Source: Paenibacillus albus
GTDB taxonomy: Bacteria > Bacillota > Bacilli > Paenibacillales > Paenibacillaceae
DNA: 64,000 bases
Reading direction: 5' to 3'
Assembly (NCBI RefSeq): GCF_003952225.1
Contig: NZ_CP034437.1
Coordinates: 5,036,501 to 5,100,500 of the forward strand
In this document: positions 27,623-38,958 of the stretch, in pieces
Layout: every line of letters begins with the position of its first letter
Numbering within the stretch: position 1 is the stretch's first letter
Notes under the pieces: generated by a model
Told to the model about the DNA's origin: nothing
Seen by the model: only the letters and a program-made list of their open reading frames with translations
Databases searched by the model: none
Program-made: the position numbers and the translations under genes

Positions 27623-29206
27623 GTGACGAAGCAAACGTTTATTAAAGGTGCACTCATATTACTCATTGCAGGAGTCGTAAATCGGATCCTTGCATTCGTG
27701 CCAAGAATTGCACTCCCAAGAATTATCGGCGCCGAAGGCGTCGGAATTTACCAGCTTGGTTATCCTTTTCTCATCGTGCTGCTCACCTTCATTACGGGAG
27801 GGATACCGCTGGCTGTGGCGAAGTGGATCGCAGAAGCTGAATCAAGCGGTGATTCGAAGCGCGTGAAGCAGGTATTCCGTGCAGCGATGGCGCTCACCGT
27901 CGGCTTGTCCGTGCTGCTTACCTTATTGTTTATCCTACTTACTCCGTGGATATCGACGAAGCTCATGACCGATCACCGCGTCTATCAGACACTGCGCATG
28001 ATGTCCCCGCTGCTTATCATTATTGGAGTCTCTTCCGTCTACCGAGGCTATTTTCAAGGAAAAGCGAATATGATACCGACTGCGCTTTCGCAAACATTGG
28101 AGACGATTATCCGAATCATTTTTGCTCTTTTATTTGCGAAACTGCTCTTGCCATACGGGCTTGAGTGGGGCGCTGCAGGCGCGATGCTCGGCGTTGTGGC
28201 TGGAGAGATCGCAGGCTTTGCCATTCTGCTCTGGCAGTATGCAAGCGACCGTAAACGCGTGAAGCTGGCCATTATCCGGGAAGATGAAGAAGAGGATGAT
28301 GACGATGCAGCTCGCCCTGTTAATCGCGAGCCGGTCATGCGCAAGTTGATTAACCTATCCATTCCCGTTACGGCAAGCCGAATGATTGGCTCGTTCTCGT
28401 ATCTCCTTGAATCTATTCTAACCGCTCGCGCTTTGTTCGCAGCCGGCATAGCAACAAGCGCTGCAACCGCACAATATGGAGCCCTTCAAGGGATGATTAT
28501 CCCGATCCTGCTCCTCCCGACAGCACTAACCTACTCCCTGGCCGTCTCCCTTGTCCCAACACTGTCTGAGGCCGCTGCCAAAGGGGACAAGACGACTATT
28601 CATAAGCGTCTTCACCAATCCATGCGGCTCTCTCTCGTCACCGGTGCACCGTTCGTCGTTGTCATGATCCTGTTCGCTGAGCCGATTTGCCGTGTGTTAT
28701 ACAATCACGCCGAAATCGCGCCGATGCTGAAGTGGATTGCGCCCGTCGGGTTGTTTATCTATATGCAAGCACCGCTGCAGGCTGCGCTTCAAGCGCTTGA
28801 CAAGCCTGCAACGGCGCTGATGAATACGTTCATCGGGGCTTCCGTAAAGCTTGTTCTCATCATGGAGCTCGCTTCACAGCCGAAGCTCGGCATCTATGGC
28901 GCACTGATCGCGATTAATGTCAACATCGTGCTCGTCACCGTTCTCCACTGGATCAGCGTAGTACGGGCGACTGGTTTCAGCATGCAGCTGATAGACTTCC
29001 TGAAAGTCGGCTCCGCCATGTTTATCATGGGTGCTGCTTCGCTCTGGATCATGAACCTGCAAGCACTGCCTGCACTTTGGCATAACCTCATAATCGCTTG
29101 CTTCGCGGGAATTCTCATCTACTTGATCCTCATGGTGATGATGCGAATTATTGACCGCAACGACGCAGCGCGAATTCCTTTTCTAGGCCGCTGGTTCCGT
29201 CCTTAA
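27623..29206 (+). CDS. spoVB: Stage V sporulation protein B-like flippase
   Basis: Polysaccharide/MOP flippase family with about 14 membrane segments. 527 residues from the GTG at 27623 (GGAGAGG at 8 bases); the frame could start 48 bases earlier but without a site. It begins MTKQTFIKGALILLIAGVVNR and has GAEGVGIYQLGYPF. Members of the SpoVB/MurJ-like group move lipid-linked precursors for spore cortex synthesis. An acidic stretch (DEEEDDDDAA near residue 230) sits in a cytoplasmic loop. Divergent from comN and convergent with the first DUF421 gene. Confidence 0.93.
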   Translation: MTKQTFIKGALILLIAGVVNRILAFVPRIALPRIIGAEGVGIYQLGYPFLIVLLTFITGGIPLAVAKWIAEAESSGDSKRVKQVFRAAMALTVGLSVLLTLLFILLTPWISTKLMTDHRVYQTLRMMSPLLIIIGVSSVYRGYFQGKANMIPTALSQTLETIIRIIFALLFAKLLLPYGLEWGAAGAMLGVVAGEIAGFAILLWQYASDRKRVKLAIIREDEEEDDDDAARPVNREPVMRKLINLSIPVTASRMIGSFSYLLESILTARALFAAGIATSAATAQYGALQGMIIPILLLPTALTYSLAVSLVPTLSEAAAKGDKTTIHKRLHQSMRLSLVTGAPFVVVMILFAEPICRVLYNHAEIAPMLKWIAPVGLFIYMQAPLQAALQALDKPATALMNTFIGASVKLVLIMELASQPKLGIYGALIAINVNIVLVTVLHWISVVRATGFSMQLIDFLKVGSAMFIMGAASLWIMNLQALPALWHNLIIACFAGILIYLILMVMMRIIDRNDAARIPFLGRWFRP

Positions 29207-29213
29207 ACGCCAT

Positions 29214-29243
29214 ACAGCACCGACCTAAATCAGCCGATGCTGT
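29214..29243. terminator. Hairpin between spoVB and the convergent DUF421 gene
   Basis: ACAGCA-CG and CG-TGCTGT form a stem between two genes that end towards each other. There is no clear T tract, so it may be only a weak two-way stop. Confidence 0.4.
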
Positions 29244-29260
29244 CTACTAACTCTATGATT

Positions 29261-30010
29261 TTACTTATGCGGACCTCTCGTTCGCCTTGCATCCAGAAAC
29301 AGCTTGCCTCGATGGTCTATCGTCAGGAGGAACACTTGCTTTGCATCGACGATTCCCCTCTGTCGAAGCTGATTGTTCAGCCAGAACCGATCCTTTCCGA
29401 GCTGCTCCAAATTCGTCTTCTGAATTTCTCCGTCCATAATGAGCGGAACAGGCAGTGACTCAAACCGATAATTTCGCGGAAAAGGCTTCGGGAACGAAGA
29501 TTCCGAATTCGAATTTGAGCTCGAGCCTTGTGACTCCTTATGTTCTGAGCTGTCGCGTGCCTTGACATCCTTCTGGATGATCGAAAGCTTCCCGGTTGTT
29601 TCCAGAATTGCGAATTCCACATCGGCAATGTTCGTCTTATTCTCCCGAAACTGAAGCAGCAGATCATCCAAATTATAGCGCTGCTTGCGCATAGCTTCCC
29701 TGTTCAGCTTCCCTCGCTCAACCAGTACAGTCGGCTTACCGTCCATCAGCATACGCATTTTCCGGCTTTTCAGCGAAATCAGCGCGATTCCGACTTGCAC
29801 CACGAGCAGCACAATCATCGGCAGAATTCCGTCAAGCACCGGCCGCTTCGTATCCTCAATAACGAACACTGCAATTTCGGCGATCATGACTGAAATGACA
29901 AGATCAAACACGGACAGCTTGCCGATTTCCCGCTTTCCCATCAAGCGCATGATGAGAAAAACAACAACGTAGATGAGAAGCGTACGGAACGTCAATTCCA
30001 TAAATTCCAT
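29261..30010 (-). CDS. DUF421 membrane protein (YetF/YrbG-like), copy 1
   Basis: 249 residues from the ATG at 30010 with AGGAGGG at 9 bases. Three membrane segments (about residues 5-85) precede a soluble DUF421 domain (KMRMLMDGKPTVLVERGKLN, then ADVEFAILETTGKLSII). The middle has a serine-rich insert (SSEHKESQGSSSNSNSESSF, about residues 166-185). Function is not established; relatives in spore formers include sporulation-related members. Second copy at 31644. Confidence 0.88.
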   Translation of the reverse strand: MEFMELTFRTLLIYVVVFLIMRLMGKREIGKLSVFDLVISVMIAEIAVFVIEDTKRPVLDGILPMIVLLVVQVGIALISLKSRKMRMLMDGKPTVLVERGKLNREAMRKQRYNLDDLLLQFRENKTNIADVEFAILETTGKLSIIQKDVKARDSSEHKESQGSSSNSNSESSFPKPFPRNYRFESLPVPLIMDGEIQKTNLEQLGKDRFWLNNQLRQRGIVDAKQVFLLTIDHRGKLFLDARRTRGPHK

Positions 30011-30173
30011 AGTAATCGCCCTCCTGCTTCCGTCAAAGTACAACTATTGTCACCTGATGAACTTCCCATCATACGAAGGGGGATATTCGAATTTATGGTA
30101 ATAAAACATCATAGCTTGACCATATGTTGTAATAATCGAGAACAGGTTCGTAAATAATTGGAGGGATAGGTAT

Positions 30174-30575
30174 ATGAAACCGATTAATGCCATGAAAAAT
30201 GTTCCAAAAGTCCACATGGCTTCGCCCATGCTATCCGGCATTCTGTATGCTTCCGTATGGCTTGCACTTGGCGCACTGCTCTTGTCTGCAATGCTGCGAT
30301 GGGGCAGCATGCAAGAAACTCAGCTTCCCATGTACAGCTTAATGGTGCACGGCTGTTCATCGCTCGCCGGCGGCTTCGTGGCAGGTAAACGTTCAGGTAC
30401 GCGCGGCTGGTATTATGGAGGGCTGCTCGGGATCGCCTACGGCATCCTCATTCTCATTGTCAGCTTCCTTGCGTCGAATACCGGCATTAGCGGCCGCACT
30501 TTCACCATGCTGGTTGAAACCCTTCTCAGCGGCGCACTCGGCGGTATGATCGGCGTAAATGCCAAACGCTCATAG
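30174..30575 (+). CDS. TIGR04086-type membrane protein (YrzE-like)
   Basis: 133 residues with four membrane segments (about 22-45, 53-72, 79-100, 108-130). Small Gly/Ala-rich helices such as GGLLGIAYGILILIVSFLAS match the TIGR04086 family. GGAGGG is placed 8 bases before the ATG. Role unknown. In B. subtilis yrzE lies next to yrbG as here, though the strand differs. It is divergent from DUF421 copy 1. Confidence 0.87.
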   Translation: MKPINAMKNVPKVHMASPMLSGILYASVWLALGALLLSAMLRWGSMQETQLPMYSLMVHGCSSLAGGFVAGKRSGTRGWYYGGLLGIAYGILILIVSFLASNTGISGRTFTMLVETLLSGALGGMIGVNAKRS

Positions 30576-30628
30576 GCAGCATGTCCCGATAATGAACACT
30601 TTTGGAATATCATCTGACATGCTATATG

Positions 30629-30637
30629 TGCTATACT
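30629..30637 (+). promoter_or_regulatory. Candidate extended -10 promoter of the PAP2 gene
   Basis: TGCTATACT is an extended -10 element 48 bases before the PAP2 start. No clear -35 is at the expected distance. Confidence 0.4.
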
Positions 30638-30684
30638 AGATCGAATCGCAACAACGGAAGTCCTTTAGGAGGCAAGGAAGTAAT

Positions 30685-31551
30685 ATGACTTTGTTTGACA
30701 ACATGACGACGGTCGCAGTCTACACGGCCATTACCGTGACGCTGCTGATCTGGTTTGGAGCTGCTCGTAACCCATTCACCGTCGCAGGATTGTTCATAAG
30801 AGAAATGATTTCCAATCGCAAATATATGCTCCACTTCGTCGCTGTTATCTTAATTCTGTTCTGCAATAAATTAGAACTTCGGGTTGAAAGCACTTTGACG
30901 CAATCGTATGACTTCGCTACATTCTTCCAGTCCATTGAAGGCAATTTCGTCAGCACATTTCAGCATACGTTCGAGAATAAATACTTAACGATGTTCCTCT
31001 CCTTTATGTATGTCGTTGTGTTTCAAGCATTGCTCATCGCTTCCATAGCTATTTATACGAATCGCAGCAAAGACCGGATGATGTTCTACGCCATTTGTTA
31101 CGCGATCATGATTAACTATCTGGTGGCGATCCCGTTCTATCTGTTCCTGCCAGTCAACGAAGTGTGGCTGCATGATCCGCAGCATGTCCGGTTCCTAATG
31201 CTTGATGTATTCCCGGATTTCGAGAACCAATATCGTGCGCTATCCGGCGTGGACAACTGCTTCCCAAGCCTGCATACATCCATTTCTGTGACACTTGCCA
31301 TCCTTGCAGTCCGCTCCGGCATTAAGCGGTGGGCGTGGTTCTGCTGTATCTGTGCATGTATCATCATCTTTGCGATTTTCTACTTGGGCATCCACTGGCT
31401 TATCGATATGTGCGGCGGCCTTGTACTCGCAACAGTCGCATCGACTGTTGGAATGAAACTAAGCAGGCTGACACTCTCACAGCGCAGTCGTCGCGGCAGA
31501 TCGGCTAAAACACCTGCACAGGTTCAGTTCCTTCGTGAGGACGCCAAATAA
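30685..31551 (+). CDS. PAP2-family membrane phosphatase
   Basis: 288 residues with about six membrane segments. The acid phosphatase motifs are present: PSLHTSIS near residue 193 (PSxHxS) and YLGIHWLIDMCGG near residue 233 (SRxxxxxHxxxD-like, with the H and D kept). Substrates in this family are lipid phosphates such as undecaprenyl pyrophosphate or phosphatidate. The C-terminal tail is basic (SQRSRRGRSAKTP). AGGAGGC precedes the ATG at 30685. Inserted between the two DUF421 genes. Confidence 0.88.
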   Translation: MTLFDNMTTVAVYTAITVTLLIWFGAARNPFTVAGLFIREMISNRKYMLHFVAVILILFCNKLELRVESTLTQSYDFATFFQSIEGNFVSTFQHTFENKYLTMFLSFMYVVVFQALLIASIAIYTNRSKDRMMFYAICYAIMINYLVAIPFYLFLPVNEVWLHDPQHVRFLMLDVFPDFENQYRALSGVDNCFPSLHTSISVTLAILAVRSGIKRWAWFCCICACIIIFAIFYLGIHWLIDMCGGLVLATVASTVGMKLSRLTLSQRSRRGRSAKTPAQVQFLREDAK

Positions 31552-31566
31552 GAGCCTTAGACGATA

Positions 31567-31635
31567 GAAAGACCGTTCCTTCTTATGAACCAGCTGATTA
31601 TATACAGCTGCGTAATGAGAGTGAACGGTCTTTAT
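31567..31635. terminator. Two-way terminator between PAP2 and DUF421 copy 2
   Basis: AAAGACCGTTC and GAACGGTCTTT are 44 bases apart and pair perfectly; inner CAGCTG elements add further stems. A and T tracts on each side suit both converging genes. Confidence 0.75.
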
Positions 31636-31643
31636 TGTTTTGA

Positions 31644-32507
31644 TTATTGATATATGAGCGGCCTCACTTCGTCTATGAGATGCTTCAGCTGCTTCGAGCA
31701 TGCCGCGTATTTGAGCTTCTCGCTCTCGTCCGCTGTCAGCATACCATACATCTCCATATCTGCTTCGCACTTCTTCAGCTGGGCTAGCAGCGCTGCTTGG
31801 CTTTGTGTCGACTTCGGTACTTTGACCTTGTCATCGTACAAATCCAGGTAAAGAGAGCCGTAGTCATCAAGCTGCGCCAGGAACACATCTTCGATATAGA
31901 GGTCTGACTTCTTCAATTCCTTCTCCAACCATTTCACGTCATAGCCTCTTTGGTTGAGCGTATCGCTTAGCACCTTCCCGTCCATAATGACCGGCTTCGG
32001 CTCATGCTCATTGGGAACTCTCATGCCTAGCGTCTTTGGCGTAATCGGTTGATGTTCTGATTTCAGCAGAACATTGATCGCACCGCTTGATTCCATAACG
32101 GCAAATTCAACTTGATCGACGTTGAACACGTCTTTCGTACGCAGCTGCTGCAGCAGCTCGTCCGTCGTGAGTCGCTCCCTCTTCAAGTTTTTCTCCAATA
32201 CTTTCCCTTTCTGAATGAGTACGGTAGGTGTACCATCAATCCAGTTTCGCACCCTTTTGCTCTTCAACTGCAGCAATTCGATCCCAAGCGAGACCGCAAC
32301 CCACACGCCCAGGGCGAGAAATCCCAAGTACCACTGGGCATCGGTGTCCAGCGATATATAAGCGGCAACGTTACCAATTGTGATCCCCGTAATGTATTCG
32401 AACACGGACAGCTCCGTCACCTGTCTCTTCCCTAGCAATTTCGTCATCAGGAGCAGGAAAGCTACAGCAGACAACGTACGAAGGGCAATTTCAATCCAAG
32501 AAGACAT
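31644..32507 (-). CDS. DUF421 membrane protein (YetF-like), copy 2
   Basis: 287 residues. The three-segment membrane part (residues 6-85, LLGKRQVTELSVFEYITGITIGN) and soluble domain (RVRNWIDGTPTVLIQKGKVL, DQVEFAVMESSGAINVLL) parallel copy 1. A C-terminal extension (about 230-287, LLAQLKKCEADMEMYGMLTA) predicts a coiled coil and is lacking in copy 1. Function unknown. It has a cleaner architecture than copy 1, which has a serine-rich insert. Confidence 0.88.
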   Translation of the reverse strand: MSSWIEIALRTLSAVAFLLLMTKLLGKRQVTELSVFEYITGITIGNVAAYISLDTDAQWYLGFLALGVWVAVSLGIELLQLKSKRVRNWIDGTPTVLIQKGKVLEKNLKRERLTTDELLQQLRTKDVFNVDQVEFAVMESSGAINVLLKSEHQPITPKTLGMRVPNEHEPKPVIMDGKVLSDTLNQRGYDVKWLEKELKKSDLYIEDVFLAQLDDYGSLYLDLYDDKVKVPKSTQSQAALLAQLKKCEADMEMYGMLTADESEKLKYAACSKQLKHLIDEVRPLIYQ

Positions 32508-32582
32508 TCGTTTCTACACCCCATTTTCCAGTTGTATCGCTTACCTTATTATGGGCATACGTGCTGGAAATTATGAGCAACA

Positions 32583-32622
32583 GAAAAACGGCCCAGCCAG
32601 TAAAAACTGGCTGAGCCGTTTG
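32583..32622 (-). terminator. Terminator of the yajC unit
   Basis: ACGGCTCAGCCAG and CTGGCTGGGCCGT pair over 13 positions with one mismatch, followed on the minus strand by TTTTTCTG. It lies after yajC and ends the ruv-queA-tgt-yajC unit. Confidence 0.9.
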
Positions 32623-32666
32623 TTTTAGAGCGATGCATTTACATGAGAGCTAAACTCACATAAGAG

Positions 32667-32999
32667 CTAGGCTTTAATGTTATCTGCCTTCTCTTCTTTC
32701 TTCTCAACAACAGGCTCGGCTTGTACCGCTGATGTAGCGGCACTTGTCGAAGTAACGTTATTGATTGCACTGCGGTCGAACGTAATCTTCGTGGAGTCGT
32801 TCACGCGTAGTACTACCTTGTCGTCGGAAATTTCCAGGATCGTACCGTGCATACCACCGATCGTTACGATCTTATCGCCTTTCTTGAGCGAGCTAAGCAT
32901 GGAATTACGCTGCTTCGACTTGCGCTGTTGTGGACGAATTAGTAGGAAGTAGAATACCGCGAACATAAGTACAAATGGGAGTAAAGATGCTGCTGACAT
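32667..32999 (-). CDS. yajC: Preprotein translocase subunit YajC
   Basis: 110 residues: an N-terminal membrane helix (residues 4-22), then the YajC block RPQQRKSKQRNSMLSSLKKGDKIVTIGGMHG. The tail is Ala/Glu/Lys-rich (SAATSAVQAEPVVEKKEEKA). YajC associates with SecDF in the export machinery. AGAGGTGAATCACAT precedes the ATG. It follows tgt by 24 bases. Confidence 0.95.
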   Translation of the reverse strand: MSAASLLPFVLMFAVFYFLLIRPQQRKSKQRNSMLSSLKKGDKIVTIGGMHGTILEISDDKVVLRVNDSTKITFDRSAINNVTSTSAATSAVQAEPVVEKKEEKADNIKA

Positions 33000-33023
33000 A
33001 TGTGATTCACCTCTTTTCTCAAA

Positions 33024-35227
<2,204 letters not shown>

Positions 35228-35236
35228 AGTCTAGTG

Positions 35237-37420
35237 TCATTCCTTAACGATCTTCGCGTCTTTGTAGTAGTATTGCATTATATATTTGTAGTCATACCCA
35301 AGCTCTGCCAATCCGCGTGCCCCGTATTGGGACAAGCCTACGCCATGCCCATAACCGTTACCGACAAAGCGGAAGCCTGGATCCTTGGTCGCAGCCCGAA
35401 CCTGCCCGTCTCCGCCTAGGATGAAGTAGTTCGACGTCTTCAACTCTCGCGCAGAACCGTCGCCGCCTTGAATATAGACGGCACTGCTGTCTTCAGGCCG
35501 ATTGCGAAGCGAGTTACCCGCCCCCGCCATCGTCACTCTTGCGGTCTCGTCAATCGTAAAGAACGTACTCGGCAAGCCGCCGAATGCTGAACGATAACCA
35601 TCGGGATTCTTAACCTGCAGCTTCTGACCGTTAACTTGAATTTCGGTTGGTCTGCCTGAAGGGCCCCGCTGACTGACCTCAAGCGTTGTAATCTTGCCGC
35701 TGATCGCCTTCTGCAGCTTCCCTTGCGTAAGCTTGAGCAGCGCATCCGCCGAATAACTGCCGCGAACCCATGACATCTCATTGGACTGCGTCACCTTGTC
35801 CAATTGAACGACAAGAGTACCAGCGTTTACAGAGTCTACGACCGGAACATCATCTTGAATGAGCGGGATCGGCCGCATCTTCGAACCGTTTGTTTTGACG
35901 CGCAGCAGAGGTTGTCCTGCTGGTGAGACCTGGTCTGTCACATCGAGCAAATCCTCTCGCATATATCCGACAGAACCACTCGGCGCCACTATCCGGTACC
36001 ACTTGTAAAGCCCCTTCTCTGATGCGGTGTCAGGACTCGAGACGCTCTTCAGGTATGCAATGTCGCTTCCCCAAATTTCTTTGGAATCAGCGGTCATGCC
36101 GCCAGCGCTCGAGGAGAACACCGTCTCGATGAGCTTGCCGTTATACATCGCGACTTCCCCGCGGGTCGCATCTACCGCTGCGATCGTCGTCGGTTTCTCG
36201 GAGCCAATGCCCCCATAGGCTTGACTAAGCGTCGTATCGACCACATGGGCGACTTGAAACCCGAACCCTTGATAGAGAGCATAGGTACGCGCCGCAATCG
36301 CTTGCGACTTTAACGCTTCTGCCGGCCAGGATGCAGGCATCTCTGCACCGACAACCGCGTATACGTATTGTTCGAATGGCAGTTCGTTGATAACAGCAAG
36401 CTTGTTGTTCAAGCCGCTCACTTCAAAGCTTCCCCGGTAGCTGCGATTGTATCTCTCGGTCAGCTTAATGCCCGACTCAGCAGTTGTAGCAACCCACAGC
36501 TTTGCTCCTGCAGCCGGAACGGAATAAAGAGCGACTGGCGGCTTGGAAGCGGACTCCGCAGTCGTGTAATCGTCCCTGATCAGCGAATAGACATTCGCTG
36601 CATCGGTCTGACGAATCGCAAGCGCAAGCGCAGGATTCGCTTGCAGCGCAGCAGCTTTTACTTTACCAAGCGCGGTCTGGTCGCTCTCTGCACCGATCAG
36701 TACCGTGTAGACCGCGGCACTACCGGACTGCTTAAGCGCAGCATATGCTTCAGCACCGCTCGCACTGAGTGACTGAGCTGCTTTTACCGCTTCACTCTTC
36801 GAGGCATATGACATCCCTGTCTCGAGATGTAACGGCCCAATCAAAGTGGCATTGCTGCCCTTGCCGGTGTACCCGGCAACGGTAGCGTCTTTAAGCCATC
36901 GATCACCTGCCGCCTTCGCCTCGGCAGCTGAAGGGTAAGAGCCTTCAACGATCTGATATACTTTCCCTCTTGGATCATTCGTCGTCGTCATCATACCCGA
37001 ACCGCCCATCGCCTTCAGCCGCTTCAATAACGCAAGTGCAGTCTGGTAGTTGGTGGATTCAAGCAGCATCGGCTTGTAATCATCCAGCGTGAATCGGATC
37101 ATCTCTCCGCTGCCCGTCTGAAACATTGGGATGACCCCTGACGGCAATCTAAGCCCAACTTGCAATGTTCCAGCTGAACTGAATGAAGCTGCAGCAGTAT
37201 TCAGCTTATACTTGTTCGTATCCATGAATATTCCAACGCGTATCGTATCTAGAGATGGAACAGCCGCTCCATTTGATGGAAGCGCCGTCCACACAGAAAG
37301 TCCAATTACGCCAGCCAAAATCGCGGTAACCGTTCGCATCGTCTTCGGCATCCGAAACAGCATTCGTGCCGGTTCTTTCGTCTCGTTCGCATGAACGTTA
37401 ACGCCACTCATCGGCCTCAT
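35237..37420 (-). CDS. SpoIID/LytB domain protein with SPOR-like repeats
   Basis: About 727 residues. A membrane segment or signal near residues 20-45 (TVTAILAGVIGLSVWTALPS) is followed by SPOR-like repeats (about 130-240, YPSAAEAKAAGDRWLKDA and SKSEAVKAAQSLSASG) and a SpoIID domain (about 330-710, LPFEQYVYAVVGAEMPASWP, ALKSQAIAARTYAL, YGHGVGLSQYGARGLAELG). SpoIID proteins are peptidoglycan lytic transglycosylases; the SPOR part likely binds denuded glycan. I take the ATG at 37420 after GAGGGGG; the ATG at 37411 is possible. It lies between ruv and queA, which suggests envelope work in growth or sporulation. Confidence 0.88.
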   Translation of the reverse strand: MRPMSGVNVHANETKEPARMLFRMPKTMRTVTAILAGVIGLSVWTALPSNGAAVPSLDTIRVGIFMDTNKYKLNTAAASFSSAGTLQVGLRLPSGVIPMFQTGSGEMIRFTLDDYKPMLLESTNYQTALALLKRLKAMGGSGMMTTTNDPRGKVYQIVEGSYPSAAEAKAAGDRWLKDATVAGYTGKGSNATLIGPLHLETGMSYASKSEAVKAAQSLSASGAEAYAALKQSGSAAVYTVLIGAESDQTALGKVKAAALQANPALALAIRQTDAANVYSLIRDDYTTAESASKPPVALYSVPAAGAKLWVATTAESGIKLTERYNRSYRGSFEVSGLNNKLAVINELPFEQYVYAVVGAEMPASWPAEALKSQAIAARTYALYQGFGFQVAHVVDTTLSQAYGGIGSEKPTTIAAVDATRGEVAMYNGKLIETVFSSSAGGMTADSKEIWGSDIAYLKSVSSPDTASEKGLYKWYRIVAPSGSVGYMREDLLDVTDQVSPAGQPLLRVKTNGSKMRPIPLIQDDVPVVDSVNAGTLVVQLDKVTQSNEMSWVRGSYSADALLKLTQGKLQKAISGKITTLEVSQRGPSGRPTEIQVNGQKLQVKNPDGYRSAFGGLPSTFFTIDETARVTMAGAGNSLRNRPEDSSAVYIQGGDGSARELKTSNYFILGGDGQVRAATKDPGFRFVGNGYGHGVGLSQYGARGLAELGYDYKYIMQYYYKDAKIVKE

Positions 37421-37434
37421 TATCCCCCTCGTGT

Positions 37435-37884
37435 CTATTCCTTGCGCGGCGGCAGTGCACAAGCCCCTTCATGACAGCTCTGATCCGCTTTGCCAAACCA
37501 ATCATAGCGCTTAGCCGCAATGATCCGGTATAGCCCGTCAGCCGCACTGTGGAGACCTGGCACTCGATATAGCCACGCAAGCCAGCGCAGCCCTCGCGTC
37601 GTGCGCAAGATACGGACTATTCCTGCCGCTCCGGCATGCAGCGTACCATTCATCTCCACGACATGAATCTTCGTTAGCAGCTGCTCCGTTGTCACATGAT
37701 CAAGACCGGGAATGGTCTCGTACGTCTCCTCCAATGCTTGAACAGCAATATAACGAATAATCGAGCTCGATTGCAGCTCTTTCAAGCGCTTCACGCTTGC
37801 CAAGCATAAATTGCACTCACCGTCATATAACACAATCAGTTTCTCGCGACTTCGCTCTTCCGACTGTTTCGGTGTTCGGGCCAT
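37435..37884 (-). CDS. DCC-family thiol-disulfide protein (DUF393)
   Basis: 149 residues. The family signature DGECNLC (Asp-x-x-Cys-x-x-Cys) is at residues 21-27, followed by VKRLKELQSSSIIRYIAVQA and the end RIIAAKRYDWFGKADQSC. These proteins have a thioredoxin-like fold and a possible redox role; substrates unknown. Its start overlaps the last base of ruvB (TAATG), so it is in the ruv operon. Confidence 0.88.
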   Translation of the reverse strand: MARTPKQSEERSREKLIVLYDGECNLCLASVKRLKELQSSSIIRYIAVQALEETYETIPGLDHVTTEQLLTKIHVVEMNGTLHAGAAGIVRILRTTRGLRWLAWLYRVPGLHSAADGLYRIIAAKRYDWFGKADQSCHEGACALPPRKE

Positions 37885-38939
37885 TAAAGGATGACGCCTC
37901 CTTCATCGGAATCGCCTGCTTGATCGGCAGCGCCGCCTTTCTCCTCCGGCACAGGAAGCCCTAGATGCCGGTAAGCGAGCGGCGTCACCATCCGACCGCG
38001 CGGCGTACGCTGCAGGAAGCCGATCTGCATGAGATACGGCTCATATACATCTTCGATCGTCTGGCCTTCTTCGCCAATTGTCGCTGCAATCGTATCGAGC
38101 CCGACCGGTCCCCCGCGATAGATCGTTATCATCGCACGGAGCATCTTATGGTCAATGCTGTCAAGGCCGAGAGGATCGACTTGAATGAGGCTCAGAGCTG
38201 AACGTGCAAGCTCATGCGTCACTATGCCGTCTCCTCGCACTTGCGCGAAGTCGCGCACCCGCTTCAAGAGCCGATTCGCGATCCGCGGCGTTCCTCGCGA
38301 GCGCATCGCAATCTCTTGCGCAGCTTCTCCAATAATGCTGACACCGAGAATTTCCGACGCACGCGACACGATGAATGCCAGATCGTCGGTGGAGTAGAAC
38401 TCAAGCCGGCTCACAACGCCGAAACGGTCACGAAGCGGAGCTGACAATAGTCCTGCCCGCGTCGTTGCCCCAATTAGCGTGAACGGCGGCAAATCCAGGC
38501 GAACAGATCTTGCGCTTGGGCCTTTGCCGATCATGATATCGAGTGCGAAGTCTTCCATCGCCGGGTAGAGCACTTCTTCTACCGTCCGGTGCAGCCGGTG
38601 AATCTCGTCGATGAATAGCACATCGCCTTCCTGCAAATTCGTGAGCAGCGCCGCAAGGTCGCCTGGCCGCTCTATTGCCGGACCGCTCGTTGTACGCAGA
38701 TTGACGCCGAGCTCATTGGCAATAATATTCGACAGCGTCGTCTTGCCAAGTCCCGGAGGACCGTATAAGAGCACGTGATCCAGCGCTTCCTTGCGCAGCT
38801 TCGCCGCTTCGATGAATACTTTCAAATTCTCTTTCACTTGCGATTGGCCGATATACTCAGACAAATAGCGGGGACGCAAGCTATACTCCACCGCTTGATC
38901 TTCCATCATGAGGTTGGCGGAAATTATCCGATCGTCCAT
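37884..38939 (-). CDS. ruvB: Holliday junction branch migration ATPase RuvB
   Basis: AAA+ motor that with RuvA moves Holliday junctions. 351 residues. Walker [14 protein letters not shown] near residue 60, Walker [10 protein letters not shown] near residue 108, sensor 1 [19 protein letters not shown] near residue 158, and the winged-helix C terminus ([25 protein letters not shown]). The tail [17 protein letters not shown] is acidic. It follows ruvA by 19 bases. Confidence 0.97.
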   Translation of the reverse strand: MDDRIISANLMMEDQAVEYSLRPRYLSEYIGQSQVKENLKVFIEAAKLRKEALDHVLLYGPPGLGKTTLSNIIANELGVNLRTTSGPAIERPGDLAALLTNLQEGDVLFIDEIHRLHRTVEEVLYPAMEDFALDIMIGKGPSARSVRLDLPPFTLIGATTRAGLLSAPLRDRFGVVSRLEFYSTDDLAFIVSRASEILGVSIIGEAAQEIAMRSRGTPRIANRLLKRVRDFAQVRGDGIVTHELARSALSLIQVDPLGLDSIDHKMLRAMITIYRGGPVGLDTIAATIGEEGQTIEDVYEPYLMQIGFLQRTPRGRMVTPLAYRHLGLPVPEEKGGAADQAGDSDEGGVIL

Positions 38940-38958
38940 CTACGCTTACCTCCTTCAA

